Assembly (NCBI GenBank): GCA_937899835.1 | Contig: CALCCE010000264.1 | Coordinates: forward strand, 1-64,000 | Source of the DNA: an uncultured Flavobacteriales bacterium | GTDB lineage: Bacteria > Bacteroidota > Bacteroidia > Flavobacteriales_G > Salibacteraceae | Direction of reading: 5' to 3' | Length of the DNA: 64,000 nucleotides | Part shown: one piece after another, positions 25,338 through 34,523 of the stretch | Position numbering within the stretch: the stretch's first letter is position 1 | Layout of the letters: every line of letters begins with the position of its first letter | Notes under the pieces: model-generated | Seen by the model: the letters and a program-made list of their open reading frames with translations, nothing else | What the model was told of the DNA's origin: nothing | The model's database searches: none | Position numbers and translations under genes: made by a program

Positions 25338-26192
25338 TCAATAAGTAGTGGTCATGTCTTCATCTACCACGATGATGAAGTCGGCCAGTCCTTTGTTGTC
25401 TTCCCCCAGCTTGCTGATATCAGCTTGCGAAACCGTGGAGATGGTAGCGTAATTCAACGCTGGTTTGCTTTGCTTCAGGTACCAAACAATTCCTTCGTGA
25501 TGATCGGAGTGGAAAGATCCGTTGAGGTGATAAAAGAGCTTCCCGGGCGAGTAGTTGGCCAATATAAAATGCGCCATGGTGGCATCTTTGGAGGCTTGGG
25601 CTTTCACCAATTTAGGCGATCCATGGTCCCCCATCATTTCAAGAATGCTTTGATAGGTTGGCAGGGTAGGGTCAAAAGGAATCGGCAGCGGAGCTATCCA
25701 GGCTTTTTCTTCTTGCGAAAGCGAATCAAGGGCTTCAAAACCTTGGTAGTGCACCATGCGTGCATATCGCCTTGGAATATTGGTAGCTACAAACGGTATC
25801 TTTTGACTGCGCGCAAAATTGACCACCGGACTGTAATCCGTGTAATAATTGGGCCACAACCTTGCCAAGGTATCCAAGGCGCGGAAAGAGATTTCACTGG
25901 CGAGGTATTGGTTGAGTACTTGCTGGTTGTCTGCTTCCAACATTTCTGCCCCCAAAATTAGTTCACGCTTTTCTGCAAGGCTTTGGGCCAATTCAAATTC
26001 TAACCAGTGGGCAATGGGGTTGTTGTGGAGTTCCCCAAATAGCACGATATCTTGCTTTATCAGGGAACTGACCATCTTTTTATAGCTTACTGCTTTGCCT
26101 TTCGAAGTATAGATTCGATAGGCGGGTTTGGATTGTGCAAAGCCCGAAAGCATGCATAGTATGAGTACTGAAGAAAACAGGAATTTTTTCAT
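25338..26192 (-). CDS. ChaN-family (haem-regulatory/uptake-like) exported protein
   Basis: A 284-residue protein with a cleavable signal peptide ending at GFAQS (near residue 21). The ChaN/EreA-like fold is marked by VLFGELHNNPIAHWLE near residue 50, GAEMLEADNQQVLNQYL, and YHLNGSFHSDHHEGIVWYL near residue 228. ChaN of Campylobacter binds haem and is tied to iron uptake; this homologue lacks the lipobox of many relatives. The start at 26192 is preferred because the -7 box at 26211 overlaps the upstream in-frame start at 26213. It is divergent from proS. Confidence 0.87.
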   Translation of the reverse strand: MKKFLFSSVLILCMLSGFAQSKPAYRIYTSKGKAVSYKKMVSSLIKQDIVLFGELHNNPIAHWLEFELAQSLAEKRELILGAEMLEADNQQVLNQYLASEISFRALDTLARLWPNYYTDYSPVVNFARSQKIPFVATNIPRRYARMVHYQGFEALDSLSQEEKAWIAPLPIPFDPTLPTYQSILEMMGDHGSPKLVKAQASKDATMAHFILANYSPGKLFYHLNGSFHSDHHEGIVWYLKQSKPALNYATISTVSQADISKLGEDNKGLADFIIVVDEDMTTTY

Positions 26193-26210
26193 GGCGAGTG
26201 CTGTATACCG

Positions 26211-26218
26211 CAAAGTTA
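26211..26218 (-). promoter_or_regulatory. -7 box of the ChaN-like gene (TAACTTTG)
   Basis: TAACTTTG on the minus strand ends 18 bases before the ATG at 26192. It decides against the longer frame starting at 26213. Confidence 0.5.
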
Positions 26219-26283
26219 GCCAAGGGAGCTTTATCAGACTTTGTAAGTAGCTATAATTGTGTCTCCTCTAAAACAGGTTACCC

Positions 26284-26312
26284 TTTGGGACATCATAAAA
26301 TCGCTATTTTTG
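26284..26312 (+). promoter_or_regulatory. Promoter of proS (TTTG-N17-TATTTTTG)
   Basis: TTTG at 26284-26287, 17 bases, then TATTTTTG at 26305-26312: a full match to the Bacteroidota sigma-A pattern, 50 bases before the proS ATG. Confidence 0.7.
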
Positions 26313-26362
26313 ACCCCGTTTCAAGGAAAGATCTGAGAACTTAATAGTTACAAAACCCACTC

Positions 26363-27832
26363 ATGGCAAAAGACTTTACTACCCGAGAAGCCGATTACTC
26401 TAAATGGTACAACGAACTGGTGACCAAAGCTGACTTAGCTGAGCACTCAGCAGTACGTGGTTGCATGGTGATTAAACCCTATGGTTTTGCCATCTGGGAA
26501 AAAATGCAAGCAGAATTGGACACCATGTTCAAAGAAACTGGCCACCAGAATGCCTATTTCCCATTGTTCATTCCTAAATCTTATTTGAGCAAAGAGGCCG
26601 ATCACGTTGAGGGCTTTGCCAAAGAATGTGCGGTAGTAACCCATTACCGACTGAAGAATGGCGAAGATGGAGGAGTGGTAGTCGACCCCGAAGCCCGCTT
26701 GGACGAGGAGTTGGTGGTGCGTCCGACCTCTGAGACCATCATTTGGAATACTTATAAAGGTTGGATACAATCTTACCGAGACCTTCCAATTTTGGTCAAT
26801 CAGTGGGCCAATGTAGTAAGGTGGGAGATGCGCACGCGTCTTTTCCTGCGTACTGCTGAGTTTTTATGGCAAGAAGGGCACACTGCACATGCTACTAAAG
26901 AAGAAGCGGTTGCGGAGACCGAGCAGATGCTTGACGTGTATGCCGATTTCGCCGAAAAGTACATGGCTATTCCTGTTCTTAAAGGCTTGAAAACTCCTGC
27001 GGAGCGCTTTGCCGGAGCTTTAGAAACCTATTGTATTGAAGCGCTTATGCAAGACGGAAAGGCCTTGCAGGCGGGTACTTCCCACTTTCTGGGACAGAAT
27101 TTTGCCAAAGCATTTGAGGTGCAATTTGCCAGTAAGGAAGGAAAGTTGGAATACGTCTGGGCCACTTCCTGGGGCGTTTCTACTCGTTTAATGGGAGCAC
27201 TGGTTATGGCACATTCTGATGATAATGGTTTGGTGCTTCCTCCCAAACTTGCTCCGCAACAAGTGGTGGTGGTACCGATATACCGAAACGAGGAGCAACT
27301 GGCCGCCATTGGCGAAGTGGCTCAAAACATTTTAGCGGAATTAAAAGCTAAGGGCATTCGCGCCAGGTACGATGATCGTGATACACATCGGCCGGGTTGG
27401 AAATTTGCCGAATATGAATTCAAAGGAGTACCGCTTAGAATTGCCATCGGGCCCCGTGATCTTGAAAACAAAACAGTTGAATTGAGCAGAAGAGATACCC
27501 TTACCAAAGAAGGAGTACCACTTGAAGGCCTGGCCGATCGAATTGAAGGGCTCTTAGAAGAAATTCAGGATAGTTTGTTCCAACGGGCGCTGGATTTTAG
27601 AGCAGCGAGCTCCCATCGGGTAGATACCTACAACGACTTTAAGGAAGCGCTTGAGAAGGGTGGATTTATCTATGCCCATTGGGATGGAACGGCTGAAACG
27701 GAAGCCAAGATCAAAGAAGAAACCAAAGCGACTATTCGCTGTATTCCGCTAAATGCGGAAGCGGAGGAGGGAAGTTGCATTTACAGTGGTAAGCCATCCA
27801 ACAAGCGAGTGGTATTTGCCAAAGCATATTAA
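26363..27832 (+). CDS. proS: Prolyl-tRNA synthetase, archaeal/eukaryotic (ProS3) type
   Basis: Charges tRNA(Pro) with proline. The 489-residue length and the absence of the bacterial editing insertion between motifs 2 and 3 mark the archaeal-type enzyme. Class II motif 2 appears as [21 protein letters not shown], motif 3 as the segment around [21 protein letters not shown], followed by the anticodon-binding domain (VVVVPIYR, then [16 protein letters not shown]) and the C-terminal zinc-like domain ending in KAY. The start is ATG after a full promoter. A conserved hypothetical gene follows after 15 bases. Confidence 0.96.
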   Translation: MAKDFTTREADYSKWYNELVTKADLAEHSAVRGCMVIKPYGFAIWEKMQAELDTMFKETGHQNAYFPLFIPKSYLSKEADHVEGFAKECAVVTHYRLKNGEDGGVVVDPEARLDEELVVRPTSETIIWNTYKGWIQSYRDLPILVNQWANVVRWEMRTRLFLRTAEFLWQEGHTAHATKEEAVAETEQMLDVYADFAEKYMAIPVLKGLKTPAERFAGALETYCIEALMQDGKALQAGTSHFLGQNFAKAFEVQFASKEGKLEYVWATSWGVSTRLMGALVMAHSDDNGLVLPPKLAPQQVVVVPIYRNEEQLAAIGEVAQNILAELKAKGIRARYDDRDTHRPGWKFAEYEFKGVPLRIAIGPRDLENKTVELSRRDTLTKEGVPLEGLADRIEGLLEEIQDSLFQRALDFRAASSHRVDTYNDFKEALEKGGFIYAHWDGTAETEAKIKEETKATIRCIPLNAEAEEGSCIYSGKPSNKRVVFAKAY

Positions 27833-27847
27833 TATACCTGATCATTA

Positions 27848-28549
27848 ATGGCCACTGCTGAAATTTTAGAAACCCTACGCACAAAGACCCGGGTTAAACA
27901 AGACGTTTACGACCGTACCCTCTCTGCCTTTCGCATACTGCAACGATTGCTATCCCGAGCGGGGGAGGAATATGCCCAAACTGTAGCGGACGATCAGCGG
28001 GTGAAGGTGAACTATTCCAGCGAAGGAGAACAACACGCCAAACTGGTGTTTGGCGGAGATACCCTCATTTTTCACATGCACACCAATGTGTTTCTGTTTC
28101 ACGGTGAACATGATATCTGGAAGCTAAAATATTTGAAGGAAGATCCTTATCGTGCTTATTGTGGGGTGATCCACGTCTACAATTTTCTGTCCGACTCTTT
28201 TCACTACCAGCGTATGAACGACCTTGGATACCTGGTAGCAAGGATATTCATTAATAAAGAAGGACACTTTTTTGTGGAAAGCAAGCAAACAGAAAAGTAT
28301 GGGACCTCCAGTTTTGGGCGTTCAAAAACTTCGGAAAAAAGCTTGAATACGATTCTGGAAGCCATTGTGCAGTACAGTCTTGATTTTGAATTGCTGGCTC
28401 CACCTTATGATGCAGTGCAGGAAGTCTCGGTTCAGGTGATGCAAAACCTCACGTTTAATATGCGGACCAGAACGGGCAAACGCCTGGGTTTTCAGTTCAA
28501 AGACTCGTCTACCGCGCTGGGTGACGGCTATGCAGGTGATGAAAAATAA
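27848..28549 (+). CDS. Conserved hypothetical protein downstream of proS
   Basis: A 233-residue cytoplasmic protein with no signal or membrane segment. The middle is beta-rich (KLVFGGDTLIFHMHTNVFLF, YCGVIHVYNFLSDSFHYQR). I have no function for it. It lies 15 bases after proS and before the tRNA-Glu, and is probably co-transcribed with proS. Confidence 0.75.
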   Translation: MATAEILETLRTKTRVKQDVYDRTLSAFRILQRLLSRAGEEYAQTVADDQRVKVNYSSEGEQHAKLVFGGDTLIFHMHTNVFLFHGEHDIWKLKYLKEDPYRAYCGVIHVYNFLSDSFHYQRMNDLGYLVARIFINKEGHFFVESKQTEKYGTSSFGRSKTSEKSLNTILEAIVQYSLDFELLAPPYDAVQEVSVQVMQNLTFNMRTRTGKRLGFQFKDSSTALGDGYAGDEK

Positions 28550-28565
28550 AAATTTCAAGCAATTC

Positions 28566-28597
28566 GTTGTCGAAAAGTATTCTTGTTATTACATTTG
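28566..28597 (+). promoter_or_regulatory. Candidate promoter of tRNA-Glu/rpsT
   Basis: GTTG at 28566-28569, 20 bases, then TACATTTG at 28590-28597, 29 bases before the tRNA 5' end. Confidence 0.55.
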
Positions 28598-28626
28598 CCT
28601 TCCCGAAAAATCGGGGTTGTAAATAT

Positions 28627-28701
28627 GGCCCGTTCGTCTAGGGGTTAGGACGCCAGGTTTTCATCCTGGTAACAGGGGTTCGATTCCCCTACGGGCTACC
28701 A
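28627..28701 (+). tRNA. tRNA-Glu (anticodon TTC)
   Basis: A complete cloverleaf: acceptor arm 28627-28633 with 28691-28697 (one G-T pair at the end), anticodon arm CCAGG/CCTGG with loop TTTTCAT and anticodon TTC at 28660-28662, and a T-arm with GGTTCGATTCC. Discriminator A and CCA are encoded (28698-28701). It lies 17 bases before rpsT. Confidence 0.96.
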
Positions 28702-28718
28702 AAGATTAAGTAAACGAA

Positions 28719-28970
28719 ATGGCAAATCATAAGTCAGCTCTAAAACGGATTCGCTCTAACGAAACTCGTCGTGTACGCAACCGTTATTACCACAAGACTG
28801 CTCGTAATGCTGTAAAGGCTTTGCGTGAGTCCACTGACAAGAAAGCCGCATCTGAAATGTTGCCTAAGGTGAGCGCCATGCTCGATAAATTAGCCAAGCG
28901 CAACATTATCCACAAAAACAAAGCTGCCAACCTCAAGTCAAGCCTTACCTTACACGTTGCAAAACTGTAA
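28719..28970 (+). CDS. rpsT: 30S ribosomal protein S20
   Basis: An 83-residue basic helical protein that binds 16S r[25 protein letters not shown] at the start, and an all-helical Lys/Arg-rich body ending in LTLHVAKL, match S20 over its full normal length. It directly follows tRNA-Glu and may share its promoter. Confidence 0.96.
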   Translation: MANHKSALKRIRSNETRRVRNRYYHKTARNAVKALRESTDKKAASEMLPKVSAMLDKLAKRNIIHKNKAANLKSSLTLHVAKL

Positions 28971-28983
28971 GGTGTTGAATTGA

Positions 28984-29015
28984 ATTGGAAAATCGCCTGC
29001 AGCTGTGTACATTTG
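28984..29015 (+). promoter_or_regulatory. Candidate promoter of radC
   Basis: ATTG at 28984-28987, 20 bases, then TACATTTG at 29008-29015. It ends 15 bases before GTG 29031 and lies downstream of the in-frame TTG at 28980, so it favours the shorter protein. Confidence 0.45.
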
Positions 29016-29030
29016 GTTGTGGGAAAGATA

Positions 29031-29738
29031 GTGCCGAGGGGCGGTATCAAGGCATGGGCCGAAGATGACCGTCCAAGAGAAAAGCTATTGAAATTGGGGC
29101 CAAAGGCCCTAACCAATGCAGAATTAATTGCAATTCTGATTGGCTCAGGAAGTCAAGCAGAAACCGCTGTAGATCTCAGCAGAAGAATTTTTAAAACTTT
29201 CGAGAACCAACTTCATCGTTTAGGGAAGTTGAAGGTAGCAGACCTTACCAAGTTTAAAGGTATTGGCACTGCTAAAGCCGTTACGATGGTAGCTGCGCTT
29301 GAGCTCGGCCGGCGAAGGTCGTTAGAAGTAGGCTCGCCTCAGAAACAGTTTACCCAAACGTATCATTTTATTGATGAGATGAAGCCGATGCTTCAAGACT
29401 TACCACACGAGGAGTTTTGGGCATTGTATCTCAATCAGAGAAACTGTCTTATTCGAAAAGTTCAGGTAGGGCAAGGTGGATGGACTTCTACCGCGGTAGA
29501 TCAGCGTGTAATCATGCAACACGCGTTGGAGTTGAAGGCTACTGCTTTTGTGGTTTTTCACAATCACCCTTCGGGTAACAACCGCCCAAGTTTAGCAGAT
29601 CAACGCGTGACGCAAACGTTGTTTGATTGTGGAAAAATCATGAACATCCGTCTTCTGGACCACATTATCATTGCCGATAATAGTTACTACAGTTTTCACG
29701 AAAATGGGTTTCTCGAAAATTTGAATAAAAGTGCATGA
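29031..29738 (+). CDS. radC: RadC-family JAB-domain protein
   Basis: A 235-residue protein: an N-terminal UPF0758 helix-hairpin-helix region (IKAWAEDDRPREKLL, KFKGIGTAKAVTMVAALELGRR) and a C-terminal JAB/MPN metalloprotease-like domain with VFHNHPSGN and the downstream metal-binding Asp in LDHIIIADN. Once linked to DNA repair, its true role is unsettled. The start is uncertain: GTG 29031 fits the -7 box, and there is no ATG upstream of the conserved WAEDDRPREK. The stop overlaps the next gene's ATG as ATGA. Confidence 0.88.
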   Translation: MPRGGIKAWAEDDRPREKLLKLGPKALTNAELIAILIGSGSQAETAVDLSRRIFKTFENQLHRLGKLKVADLTKFKGIGTAKAVTMVAALELGRRRSLEVGSPQKQFTQTYHFIDEMKPMLQDLPHEEFWALYLNQRNCLIRKVQVGQGGWTSTAVDQRVIMQHALELKATAFVVFHNHPSGNNRPSLADQRVTQTLFDCGKIMNIRLLDHIIIADNSYYSFHENGFLENLNKSA

Positions 29739-31057
29739 GCTCTTGTGAATTGCTCTTCTATTCTCCACGGGTTACACCGCGTTTGAGCTATATTTCCCGA
29801 CTTTTTTTCGAGGAATTATTGGGTTTGAAACTCCAGATCGTGGAGGATCAGGAGTTCTTTAAGCAATCTACTCATCCCCACAAGCTTAGCTATTGCGCCA
29901 AGGCAGTTGGTGAGGAGTTGAACCTGTGCCCCCAGGGGCTGTTGGTCGAACGAGGGCTGAACGAACAGACGATCCATGTAAAAGAATGGAATGGCTTACC
30001 CATTTTTTTCTTGGTGAGGAATGCTGAGGTGCCTTTTGACCCTCTTGCTGCCAGCTTTTTTTTAGTGACCCGCTATGAAGAATACTTGCCACACAAACGG
30101 GACATTTACAACCGTTTTGATGTGCACCAGAGTGTGGCTTACCGCCATGGGTTTTTAGATAAACCGCTGGTGAACTTGTGGGCTTACTGCTTAAGAGACT
30201 TGTTGAAGGCACGGTACCCGGCACTTCAGTTTAAAAAGCGCAAATACCGTTTTGTGCCTACTATTGATGTAGATAATGCCTATGCCTATTTGGAAAAGGG
30301 ATTTGTTCGTACTTCGGGAGCTTACCTACGCTCTATTTTTCGAGGAGATTTTCAGGACTTGCGCGAGCGTAGCAGGGTATTGATAGGGGCAGATGCTGAT
30401 CCTTATGATACGTTTGATCTACAGCTGGAGCTACAAAAACAGTACGATTTAAAACCCATTTACTTTTTCCTGGTAGCAGATTATGGGGTAAACGATAAAA
30501 ATGTTCCAATTACCAGCCGGCGTTTTCAATCGTTGATCAAAGGCATGAATGATTATGCGGCTGTAGGTATTCATCCTTCGTTCGGATCCAATAGTGAGCC
30601 CGAGAAGTTAAAGGAGGAAATCAAGCGCTTGTCGAACGTGCTGCATGCTGAGGTGACCAAAAGTCGGCAGCACTTTTTGAAACTACACCTGCCCGAGACC
30701 TATCGGCAGTTGATTCACCGTGAAATTACCGATGACTATAGCATGGGGTATGCCGCGGAAATGGGTTTTAGGGCAAGCATTTGCGACTCCTTCCTGTTTT
30801 TTGACCTTGATCGGGAGGTAGAAACTTCACTGCGGATTCATCCATTTTGCATTATGGAAGCTACTTTGAGGTTCTATAAAAAGGTTGCCCCTGAGAAAGC
30901 TTTAGCGCATTTTCAACCAATAGTAGACGCCGTAAAAGCGGTGGACGGAACCTTGATGGCTTTATGGCACAACGATTCCTTGAGCGAACATCATCAATGG
31001 GTTGGTTGGCGCGAATTGTATGAGGAAACCATCAAATTGGCGCTTCCTTCGTCATGA
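29735..31057 (+). CDS. Polysaccharide deacetylase-family protein
   Basis: A 440-residue protein. The first 150 residues match an uncharacterised N-terminal region of Bacteroidota deacetylases (LSYISRLFFEELLG and a later ASFFLVTRYEEYLPH). The NodB-like part begins near residue 170: FVPTIDVDNAYAY holds the Asp pair, and VGIHPSFGSN holds the second motif His. No signal peptide is seen. It probably deacetylates a sugar of the envelope or of a surface polysaccharide. It overlaps radC and the FemAB-like gene by four bases each. Confidence 0.82.
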   Translation: MSSCELLFYSPRVTPRLSYISRLFFEELLGLKLQIVEDQEFFKQSTHPHKLSYCAKAVGEELNLCPQGLLVERGLNEQTIHVKEWNGLPIFFLVRNAEVPFDPLAASFFLVTRYEEYLPHKRDIYNRFDVHQSVAYRHGFLDKPLVNLWAYCLRDLLKARYPALQFKKRKYRFVPTIDVDNAYAYLEKGFVRTSGAYLRSIFRGDFQDLRERSRVLIGADADPYDTFDLQLELQKQYDLKPIYFFLVADYGVNDKNVPITSRRFQSLIKGMNDYAAVGIHPSFGSNSEPEKLKEEIKRLSNVLHAEVTKSRQHFLKLHLPETYRQLIHREITDDYSMGYAAEMGFRASICDSFLFFDLDREVETSLRIHPFCIMEATLRFYKKVAPEKALAHFQPIVDAVKAVDGTLMALWHNDSLSEHHQWVGWRELYEETIKLALPSS

Positions 31058-31968
31058 TCCAACACCTGTCAAGAGCAGCAATCGATGCAGCCTTATGGGA
31101 TCAATGCATCGCTCAATCGACCAATCGACTGTTGTATGCCTTCTCCTGGTATTTGGATGAACTTGGTCCATGGAGTGCATTAGTAAAAGGAGACTATGAG
31201 GCGGTTATGCCCTTGCCCTTTCGGCAAAAAATGGGCTTTAAATACCTTTTCATTCCTTTTTCCGCTCAACAATTGGGTGTTTTTGCTTCCAATACATTGA
31301 CCCCTGAGGAGGTTACCACCTTCATCGAAGCAATACCCAAGACCTACCGCTTTGTAGACATTCGTTTTAATCAGAGCAACCCTCAAGGTACCACCTCGGG
31401 AGAATGGATTCAGCACCGCAACCAAGAGCTGGATTTGAACCCTTCCTATGAGGAACTCCGTGGAAAGTATGGTCAAAACCTGAAACGCAACCTAAAGAAA
31501 GCGGTGAAGGAAAATTGGAAAGTGAACGTTGATGCCTTCGGTAGTGAAACCGTGGTTGAAATGTTTAGAGCTTACAAGGGAGATTTACTTCCTCAATTGG
31601 AAGAGGATTTTTATTCGACCCTGCTGCGCCTCGCTAAGGTATGCGCTTCCAGAAAGCAGGCTGAGGTTTGGACCATTTCTGGATCGGATGGAAATCTTAC
31701 GGGTGGGGTATTGCTTTTTAAGGACCACCAGCGCATTTATTCGATGCTTACGGCAGTGAACGAGCCTGGAAGACGTGGCTGCGCCATTCATTGGCTGCTC
31801 GATCAAATGGTCCAACAGTATGCTGGAAAGCCTGTTGTTCTTGATTTTGAAGGGTCTAACGAGCCAGGGCTTGCCCGTTTCAACCTCCAATTCGGCGGGA
31901 AAGATTGCCTATATTTGCAGCTTAGAAAAAACCACCTCCCCCGCGGGATCAAATGGCTCAAAAAGTAG
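31054..31968 (+). CDS. FemAB-like GNAT-fold acyltransferase
   Basis: A 304-residue cytoplasmic protein resembling the FemAB/BioF2-like group of peptidyl or N-acyl transferases: GQNLKRNLKKA near residue 140, a long helical insert, then LDFEGSNEPGLARFNLQFGGK near residue 267, typical of the second GNAT-like domain. FemAB-related proteins beside polysaccharide deacetylases are known in exopolysaccharide gene clusters, so this pair may modify an envelope polymer. ATGA overlap with the deacetylase gene. upp starts inside its 3' end. Confidence 0.8.
   Translation: MIQHLSRAAIDAALWDQCIAQSTNRLLYAFSWYLDELGPWSALVKGDYEAVMPLPFRQKMGFKYLFIPFSAQQLGVFASNTLTPEEVTTFIEAIPKTYRFVDIRFNQSNPQGTTSGEWIQHRNQELDLNPSYEELRGKYGQNLKRNLKKAVKENWKVNVDAFGSETVVEMFRAYKGDLLPQLEEDFYSTLLRLAKVCASRKQAEVWTISGSDGNLTGGVLLFKDHQRIYSMLTAVNEPGRRGCAIHWLLDQMVQQYAGKPVVLDFEGSNEPGLARFNLQFGGKDCLYLQLRKNHLPRGIKWLKK
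31910..31917 (+). promoter_or_regulatory. Candidate internal -7 box for upp (TATATTTG)
   Basis: TATATTTG inside the end of the FemAB-like gene, 35 bases before the upp ATG; no good -33 element. Confidence 0.3.
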
Positions 31969-32627
31969 TGCAAAAGATTCACAACCTCGGAGCTCAAAAC
32001 TCCATTTTCAACCATTACATCGCTGAAATTCGAGATCAGGAAATCCAAAAAGATCCTATGCGTTTTCGTAGAAATCTTGAGAGGATTGGTGAGATTTTTG
32101 CCTACGAAATCAGCAAACAACTCGATTATGCTCCTAAGGAGGTGATCACACCATTGGGCGAAGCCCATGTGGAGCAACTCACCGCTCAACCGGTAGTTGC
32201 CTCTGTGTTGCGTGCCGGACTCACCTTGCATCAGGGGTTGCTCAGTTATTTCGACCGGGCCGAGAATGCCTTTATTTCGGCTTACCGCAAGCACCAGAAA
32301 GACGGCAGCTTTGAAATCGAGGTGGAATACTTGTCTTGTCCTTCTCTTGAAGGTAAAACCCTGATTTTAGCAGATCCTATGCTTGCTACGGGTAGCTCTA
32401 TGGTGTTGAGTTATCAGTCTCTGATCAAGTTTGGGCAGCCTGCCCACACGCATATTGTTACCACCATCGCCAGTTCGGAAGGCTTAGATTATCTATGCAA
32501 AAAAATGCCGGCGAATATTACCATCTGGACCGGTGCCATTGATGAGGAGCTTACTGCACAAGCCTATATCGTACCAGGGTTGGGTGATGCCGGAGACCTC
32601 GCATATGGGGTGAAAGTCCAGGAGTAA
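31953..32627 (+). CDS. upp: Uracil phosphoribosyltransferase
   Basis: Makes UMP from uracil and PRPP for pyrimidine salvage. The 224-residue protein has the PRPP loop LADPMLATGSSM near residue 129, VLRAGLTLHQG near 88, and the uracil-binding C-terminal YIVPGLGDAGDLAYG. It overlaps the 3' end of the FemAB-like gene by 16 bases; a 155-residue membrane protein gene follows after 11 bases. Confidence 0.95.
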   Translation: MAQKVVQKIHNLGAQNSIFNHYIAEIRDQEIQKDPMRFRRNLERIGEIFAYEISKQLDYAPKEVITPLGEAHVEQLTAQPVVASVLRAGLTLHQGLLSYFDRAENAFISAYRKHQKDGSFEIEVEYLSCPSLEGKTLILADPMLATGSSMVLSYQSLIKFGQPAHTHIVTTIASSEGLDYLCKKMPANITIWTGAIDEELTAQAYIVPGLGDAGDLAYGVKVQE

Positions 32628-32638
32628 TTTCGGATTAG

Positions 32639-33106
32639 GTGACGGATTTTTGGGAATACTTTCTTTGGTTCCTGACGAGTTCCGTCAAGTTCTTTTTAGC
32701 GCCTTTGGGGATGGCTCCCCTCTATGGATTTTGGCCAACTCTATTGGTTACAACTACTGGTGGCTGGTTTGGTGTACTGATATTTCACTTTTTTGGTTCT
32801 TATCTATTGGCGGCCATTGCCTGGTTAGTCAACCTGGTCCGTTATTCGGGTAAAAAGCGGAAAAAATTCACGCTGATCAATAAAACAGTGGTCAGGGTAA
32901 AATCCAGGTTTGGTCTTTGGGGAGTAGCAGTAATTACTCCGGTGCTGTTATCCATTCCACTTGGAGTCGTGCTTTCGGTCCGGTATTTTGGCGCTCAAAC
33001 CCGAAACCTATGGCCGTTTTTTATTACTGTAGCTGTTTGGTCGGCAATTTTGACCTTTTTCTCTAAATCCATTTCCAATCTATTAATATCCATAGGATGG
33101 CTATAA
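32639..33106 (+). CDS. Small multi-pass membrane protein, unknown
   Basis: A 155-residue hydrophobic protein with about four membrane segments (residues 10-30, 32-64, 97-118, 124-150) and a Lys/Arg-rich loop YSGKKRKKF in between. The pattern recalls small multidrug-export or DedA-like proteins, but no family motif is clear. It starts with GTG at 32639 and its stop overlaps the yjjG start by ten bases. Confidence 0.7.
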   Translation: MTDFWEYFLWFLTSSVKFFLAPLGMAPLYGFWPTLLVTTTGGWFGVLIFHFFGSYLLAAIAWLVNLVRYSGKKRKKFTLINKTVVRVKSRFGLWGVAVITPVLLSIPLGVVLSVRYFGAQTRNLWPFFITVAVWSAILTFFSKSISNLLISIGWL

Positions 33107-33804
33107 ATCCAACTCCTTATCGGCACTTGTTTTTCGATCTTGATCGCACTTTGTGGGATTTCGAATCGAATGCAGCTCGGACCCTTCAAGAGATTGTGGA
33201 TCATTTCGAACTCCTTCAACGAGGCATACCGTCGGCCGAGAACTTCATTACGACGTATCGGAAGATCAACAACCAAATGTGGGATGCTTACCGAAAAGGT
33301 GAATTGGACAAAGACACCTTACGTTCGGAGCGTTTTCATCGAGCGCTCAAGAGCTTTGGCATCGATGATGAAGATTTAGGAGCCTATATTGGCACTTACT
33401 ACATCCGGGAGAGTCCACTGAAAACCAAGCTGTTTGATGGTGCGCACGAAACGCTTGAGTACCTCCAAGACCGGTATACCCTGCATATCATTACCAATGG
33501 ATTTGAAGAAGTGCAACATGTGAAACTGGAGAATAGTCGCTTGCGCGGTTATTTTGATTTGGTGGTTACCTCAGAAGGGGCAGGGGTAAAGAAGCCTGAT
33601 CCGGGTATTTTTCATCACGCATTGGAGCAGGCAGGTGCTGCACCCAAAGAAAGTTTGATGATTGGAGATGATGTAAAAGTAGATTTACTCGGTGCTAAAG
33701 GAGTAGGAATGGATCAGGTTTATTTTGATCCACATGGAGTTACAACAGAACATCCGGTAACCTACCGCATAGAAGCCCTTTCGGAATTGCGTTCTCTTTT
33801 GTAA
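33097..33804 (+). CDS. yjjG: YjjG-type noncanonical pyrimidine nucleotidase (HAD family)
   Basis: A 235-residue HAD phosphatase predicted to remove phosphate from (noncanonical) pyrimidine nucleotides. Motif I is FFDLDRTLWD near residue 10 (usually DxDxT), motif II is IITNGFEE near 129, and motif III/IV runs KKPDPGIFHHAL to MIGDDVKVDLLGAK near residues 167-201. It is the last gene of the plus-strand run and converges on psd with a 17-base gap. Confidence 0.9.
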   Translation: MAINPTPYRHLFFDLDRTLWDFESNAARTLQEIVDHFELLQRGIPSAENFITTYRKINNQMWDAYRKGELDKDTLRSERFHRALKSFGIDDEDLGAYIGTYYIRESPLKTKLFDGAHETLEYLQDRYTLHIITNGFEEVQHVKLENSRLRGYFDLVVTSEGAGVKKPDPGIFHHALEQAGAAPKESLMIGDDVKVDLLGAKGVGMDQVYFDPHGVTTEHPVTYRIEALSELRSLL

Positions 33805-33821
33805 AGCGTTCCGTATGCGGT

Positions 33822-34487
33822 TCAATCTTTTTTCAACTGTGCCAGTTGAGTAACGTTCCCCTTTACTTTCTGATCTAAGGTAACTTTGATTTCTGTACCT
33901 ATTGGCAAAAATACATCCACCCGAGACCCAAATTTGATGAATCCTACCTGGCCTCCCTGCACTACTTTTTTCCCTTCTTCGGCATAGTGGACAATTCTTC
34001 TGGCCAGTGCTCCTGCAATTTGACGAATGAGCACCTCTGTTTGATTGGCCGTTTCGAGTACGATGGTTGTGCGTTCGTTTTCGGTAGAAGATTTTGGATG
34101 CCAGGCTACGAGGTATTTCCCAGGGTGGTATTTCACATACTTGATGAGGCCTGATACAGGCGCCCAGTTGATGTGTACGTTGATTGGAGACATAAAAATG
34201 GAAACCTGAATGCGCTTGTCTTCGAAAAATTCTGTTTCGGTCACTTCCTCAATGACTACTACTTTCCCATCGGCGGGACAAAGTACCACTCCCTCTTCAG
34301 GAGAAACCGGACGGGAAGGAGCCCTAAAAAACTGAAGAATGATGATGACAAGAAAAAGGCTTACCAGCCAACCCAAGGCGATTACGATCGGGTAGTCAGC
34401 AGCAAGGCTGTAGGAGAGGCCCATGATTGCCCCAGCAACCAACAGAACAATAATGATACTAGCAGTGCCTTCTTTGTGTAAGGTCAT
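33822..34487 (-). CDS. psd: Phosphatidylserine decarboxylase, short type
   Basis: Converts phosphatidylserine to phosphatidylethanolamine at the inner membrane. The 221-residue protein has two N-terminal membrane helices (about 8-48), SPINVHINWAP, and the self-cleavage site GFIKFGSRVDVFLP near residue 185, where the Ser forms the pyruvoyl cofactor; FGSR is usual in the short family. It follows cdsA by 36 bases and has its own -7 box at 34502. Confidence 0.92.
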   Translation of the reverse strand: MTLHKEGTASIIIVLLVAGAIMGLSYSLAADYPIVIALGWLVSLFLVIIILQFFRAPSRPVSPEEGVVLCPADGKVVVIEEVTETEFFEDKRIQVSIFMSPINVHINWAPVSGLIKYVKYHPGKYLVAWHPKSSTENERTTIVLETANQTEVLIRQIAGALARRIVHYAEEGKKVVQGGQVGFIKFGSRVDVFLPIGTEIKVTLDQKVKGNVTQLAQLKKD

Positions 34488-34501
34488 GTCGATGGTTTTG
34501 A

Positions 34502-34509
34502 CAAAAATA
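34502..34509 (-). promoter_or_regulatory. Candidate -7 box of psd (TATTTTTG)
   Basis: TATTTTTG on the minus strand ends 14 bases before the psd ATG, in the cdsA-psd gap. The -33 element is not clear. Confidence 0.4.
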
Positions 34510-34523
34510 ACATTCCATACTAA

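Noticed and set aside
33920-33960. Psd seemed to lack the LGST self-cleavage motif
   Set aside because: The short Psd family uses FGSR with the same Ser; it is present, so the enzyme should be active.
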